Below, in pieces: positions 62,131 to 64,000 of a DNA stretch of 64,000 nt (positions within the stretch are counted from its first letter, which is position 1; every line of letters begins with the position of its first letter). Origin of the DNA: Nonomuraea spiralis. GTDB taxonomy: Bacteria; Actinomycetota; Actinomycetes; Streptosporangiales; Streptosporangiaceae. The notes beneath the pieces are model-generated. The model was not told where the DNA came from and made no database searches. It saw nothing but the letters and a program-made list of their open reading frames with translations. The stretch lies in NCBI RefSeq assembly GCF_014648435.1, contig NZ_BMRC01000029.1, forward strand, positions 47,800 through 111,799, written 5' to 3'. Made by a program: the position numbers and the translations under genes.

Positions 62131-62733
62131 CTACCCCCGGGCGGCGCGGCGGACGAGCTCGTCCCAGACCTCCTCGACCCGGGCCTCCAGGTCGTCGAGC
62201 GACCCCTCGTTGAGGATCACCAGGTCGGCGGCGGCCAGGCGTTCGTCCCGGCCCGCCTGGGCGGCGATGCGGGCCCTGGCGTCGGCCCCGGACATGCCCC
62301 GATGGTCGGCCAGTCGCCGGATGCGCACCTCGTCGGCCGCGTCGACGACGATCACCACGTCGTACATGGGGGCCAGCTTGTTCTCCACCAGCAGCGGCAC
62401 GTCGTAGACCAGGATCGCGTCGTCGGCGGCCTGCCCCTGCAACTCGGCCACCCGCTCCCCCACCAGCGGATGCACGATCGCGTTGAGCGCGGCCAGCCGC
62501 TCGGCGTCGGCGAAGACCACCGACCCCAGCTTCTCCCTGTCCAGCGAGCCGTCGGGACGCAGCACGCCCTCCCCGAACGCGGCCACCACGCGGGCCAGCC
62601 CCACGGTGCCGGGCTCTACCACCTCACGCGCGATCCTGTCGGCGTCGATCACCACGGCGCCCCTGGCCGACAACCGCCTGGACACCTCGCTCTTGCCCGA
62701 TCCGATGCCGCCGGTGAGCCCAATCTTCAGCAC
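62131..62733 (-). CDS. coaE: Dephospho-CoA kinase
   Basis: The last step of coenzyme A synthesis: phosphorylation of the ribose 3' hydroxyl of dephospho-CoA. P-loop LTGGIGSGKSEVSRRL at residues 6-21, the DADRIAREVVEPG motif at 31-43, and IVHPLVGERV and VYDVPLLVENK match the family. At 200 residues it is the short form, without the C-terminal GrpB-like extension seen in mycobacteria. Confidence 0.95.
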   Translation of the reverse strand: MLKIGLTGGIGSGKSEVSRRLSARGAVVIDADRIAREVVEPGTVGLARVVAAFGEGVLRPDGSLDREKLGSVVFADAERLAALNAIVHPLVGERVAELQGQAADDAILVYDVPLLVENKLAPMYDVVIVVDAADEVRIRRLADHRGMSGADARARIAAQAGRDERLAAADLVILNEGSLDDLEARVEEVWDELVRRAARG

Positions 62734-62779
62734 CGGGAAAGACTACCCATCTCGGCGTGACCGGTCATCCCAGGCGCGT

Positions 62780-63241
62780 TCACACCCCGGGAAGGGTGCG
62801 GCGCAGGTGGATCAGGGTCAGGTGGTCGTCCATGCGCTCGCGGCGGGTCTCCCGGTAGCCGAGCCGCCGGTAGAGCCGCAGGTTGCCCTCCGACAGGTGG
62901 CCGGTGAACAGGTCGAACGCCTCCGCCTGCGGCACCTGCTCGTGCAGGGCTTCGAGCAGGGCCGTGCCGAGCCCCTGGCCCTGCCGGTCGGGGGCCACCA
63001 CGAGCCGCCCGACCAGGCAGGTGGTGCCGGCCACCTGCCCGCGTACGGCGCCGACGATCCGGCCCGCCTCGACGGCCTTGAGCACGACGGCCGCCTCGAC
63101 GGCCTTGCGCATCTGCTCCAGCGACTCCACGAGCGGGGGGATGAAGGGGTCGCCGTAGAGCTGGGCCTCGCTCACGTACGCCGCCCGCTGCAGGGTGAGG
63201 ATCTCGCCCGCGTCCGACGCCACCGCCCGTTCGACCGTCAC
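62780..63241 (-). CDS. GNAT-family N-acetyltransferase
   Basis: A 153-residue acetyl-CoA-dependent acetyltransferase. Motif A is RLVVAPDRQGQGLGTALLEAL (the Q/RxxGxG/A acetyl-CoA loop, about residues 78-98), and LFTGHLSEGNLRLYRRLGYRETRRE is motif B. Substrate unknown. It lies 46 bases upstream of coaE on the same strand. Confidence 0.87.
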   Translation of the reverse strand: MTVERAVASDAGEILTLQRAAYVSEAQLYGDPFIPPLVESLEQMRKAVEAAVVLKAVEAGRIVGAVRGQVAGTTCLVGRLVVAPDRQGQGLGTALLEALHEQVPQAEAFDLFTGHLSEGNLRLYRRLGYRETRRERMDDHLTLIHLRRTLPGV

Positions 63242-63294
63242 GCCAGCACCCTACCGGCTGCCCCCGCCGCGGTTGCTCCCAACCGGCCCACCCC

Positions 63295-63355
63295 GCCGGC
63301 TCACCTCACCGGTCACCCCGCCGATCACGCTGCCGGCTCACCTCACCGGTCACCC
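63295..63355. repeat. Two 24-bp direct repeats
   Basis: GCCGGCTCACCTCACCGGTC plus ACCC occurs at 63295-63318 and again at 63332-63355, a 37-bp period, in the gap after the hydrolase stop and running into its last codons. Confidence 0.7.
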
Positions 63356-64000
63356 TGCCAGCTCGCCCTGGCAGAACGTGCCGGCCTTCGGCAGCACACC
63401 GTTGACCAGGTAGTCGTGCACCTTCCTCCGCAGGCACGCCGCCCGCAGCCGGCTCACGCCCTGCGCCAGGTACGCGCCCTGCCCGTCACCGTGCCACAGG
63501 ACCCGCGCACCGGGGAGCTGCCCGGCCGCCCAGGCCGCGGACGGCGTACGGCTGTCCAGCCGTCCCATCCCGACCAGCGCGGAGGGCGTCCTGAGCCCGG
63601 CCGCGACCGGGTGCGGCGGCCAGCCCGGCGACCGCGCGGCCCCCAGGCACCTGCCGGCCTCCACCCGCCCGCTCAACCACCCCACCCGCGGCGCCACTTT
63701 CCGCAACCGCGCCTCAACCCCCAGAAACCACCGATAACCAGGCACGGCCAACCCAAAGTCATGACACCACCGAACCCCCTCCACCGTCCCCACCTCCCCA
63801 CCCAGGCCCTCCCACTCCGACCCAAAGGCCACCTCCCCACCCGCAGCCCCCCACACAGAGCCAGAAACCGCCTCCCCACCCCCGGACGCCTCCGCAGGTC
63901 CGGAAGCTGCATCCCCGCTTTCTGGCACCCGCGCAAGGCCAGGAACCGCCTTCCCCCTCCCAGGCACCCGCATAGGGCCGGAAGCCGCCTCCCCACCCCC
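63350..64000 (-). CDS. C-terminal part of a TAP-type alpha/beta hydrolase, with a repetitive linker
   Basis: The end (LVGMGRLDSRTPSAAWAA, WHGDGQGAYLAQ, LRRKVHDYLVNGVLPKAGTF) matches the C-terminal domain of tripeptidyl-aminopeptidase-like hydrolases (peptidase S33). The Asp of the triad is present (RLDSRTP), but the usual His of the GDGH motif is Gln (GDGQ). The visible N-terminal part is a repetitive Gly/Glu/Val-rich stretch of 21-bp-like units (GGEAVSGS, GGEVAFGS, GKAVPGLA). The frame runs open past the right edge of the window, where the nucleophile half should lie. Confidence 0.7.
   Translation of the reverse strand, partial: GGGEAASGPMRVPGRGKAVPGLARVPESGDAASGPAEASGGGEAVSGSVWGAAGGEVAFGSEWEGLGGEVGTVEGVRWCHDFGLAVPGYRWFLGVEARLRKVAPRVGWLSGRVEAGRCLGAARSPGWPPHPVAAGLRTPSALVGMGRLDSRTPSAAWAAGQLPGARVLWHGDGQGAYLAQGVSRLRAACLRRKVHDYLVNGVLPKAGTFCQGELAG

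Overview
The window looks like a chromosomal segment of a high-GC actinobacterium. Gene order and protein style (a pyrG-nudix-xerD-parA-scpA-scpB-rluB-aroH-tyrA...cmk-der block, many TetR/GntR regulators, GTG starts, WD40/NACHT proteins, SigE-type ECF factor) suggest Streptosporangiales, perhaps a Nonomuraea-like genome; this is inference from gene content. I found no rRNA, tRNA, CRISPR array or intact transposon.

Region 1 (1-17.8 kb) is mostly housekeeping and mostly on the minus strand. pyrG, a Nudix hydrolase and xerD are followed by parA, scpA, scpB and rluB with overlapping start and stop codons, then aroH and tyrA, and further on cmk and der. An accessory trio (carotenoid oxygenase, its TetR regulator, a GT2 glycosyltransferase) separates tyrA from cmk. 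The block ends with an archaeal-type aspS preceded by a well-formed T-box leader with a GAC (Asp) specifier. RluB carries an unusually long RGG-rich disordered N-terminus.

Region 2 (17.8-29 kb) is metabolic: an acetyltransferase, a nitronate monooxygenase-like enzyme, a GntR/UTRA regulator, a dimethylglycine-dehydrogenase-like flavoenzyme divergent from a choline-kinase-like protein across a near-perfect 20-bp GntR-type dyad, a DUF4126 membrane protein, a secreted ScyD/ScyE-like propeller protein, and a minus-strand SDR/esterase/hydrolase operon.

Region 3 (29-43.8 kb) is accessory and scarred: a shortened PadR, a MerR-beta-clamp fusion with a TPR partner, decayed IS5-family and Tn3-family transposases, a small secreted protein, a VOC protein, an NmrA/membrane-protein pair divergent from a TetR across a 39-bp dyad, a SigE-type sigma factor with a membrane partner, a RIO-type kinase, ctaA, a PepSY lipoprotein, and a second NmrA/TetR pair with twin operators.

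Region 4 (43.9-64 kb) has uvrB with a small XRE regulator, a divergent SPFH-SPFH-Spo0M operon, a PIG-L deacetylase, an unusual three-gene operon (two-TM protein, cupin, inositol-monophosphatase-like enzyme), an ArsB/NhaD-type permease, and divergent from it the standout gene: a 1,862-residue TIR / degenerate calcineurin-like phosphoesterase / NACHT / pentapeptide-repeat / 14-WD40 protein, probably an immune-type STAND sensor. The window closes with a TetR/SDR divergent pair with twin operators, coaE, a GNAT protein and the C-terminal part of a TAP-type hydrolase.
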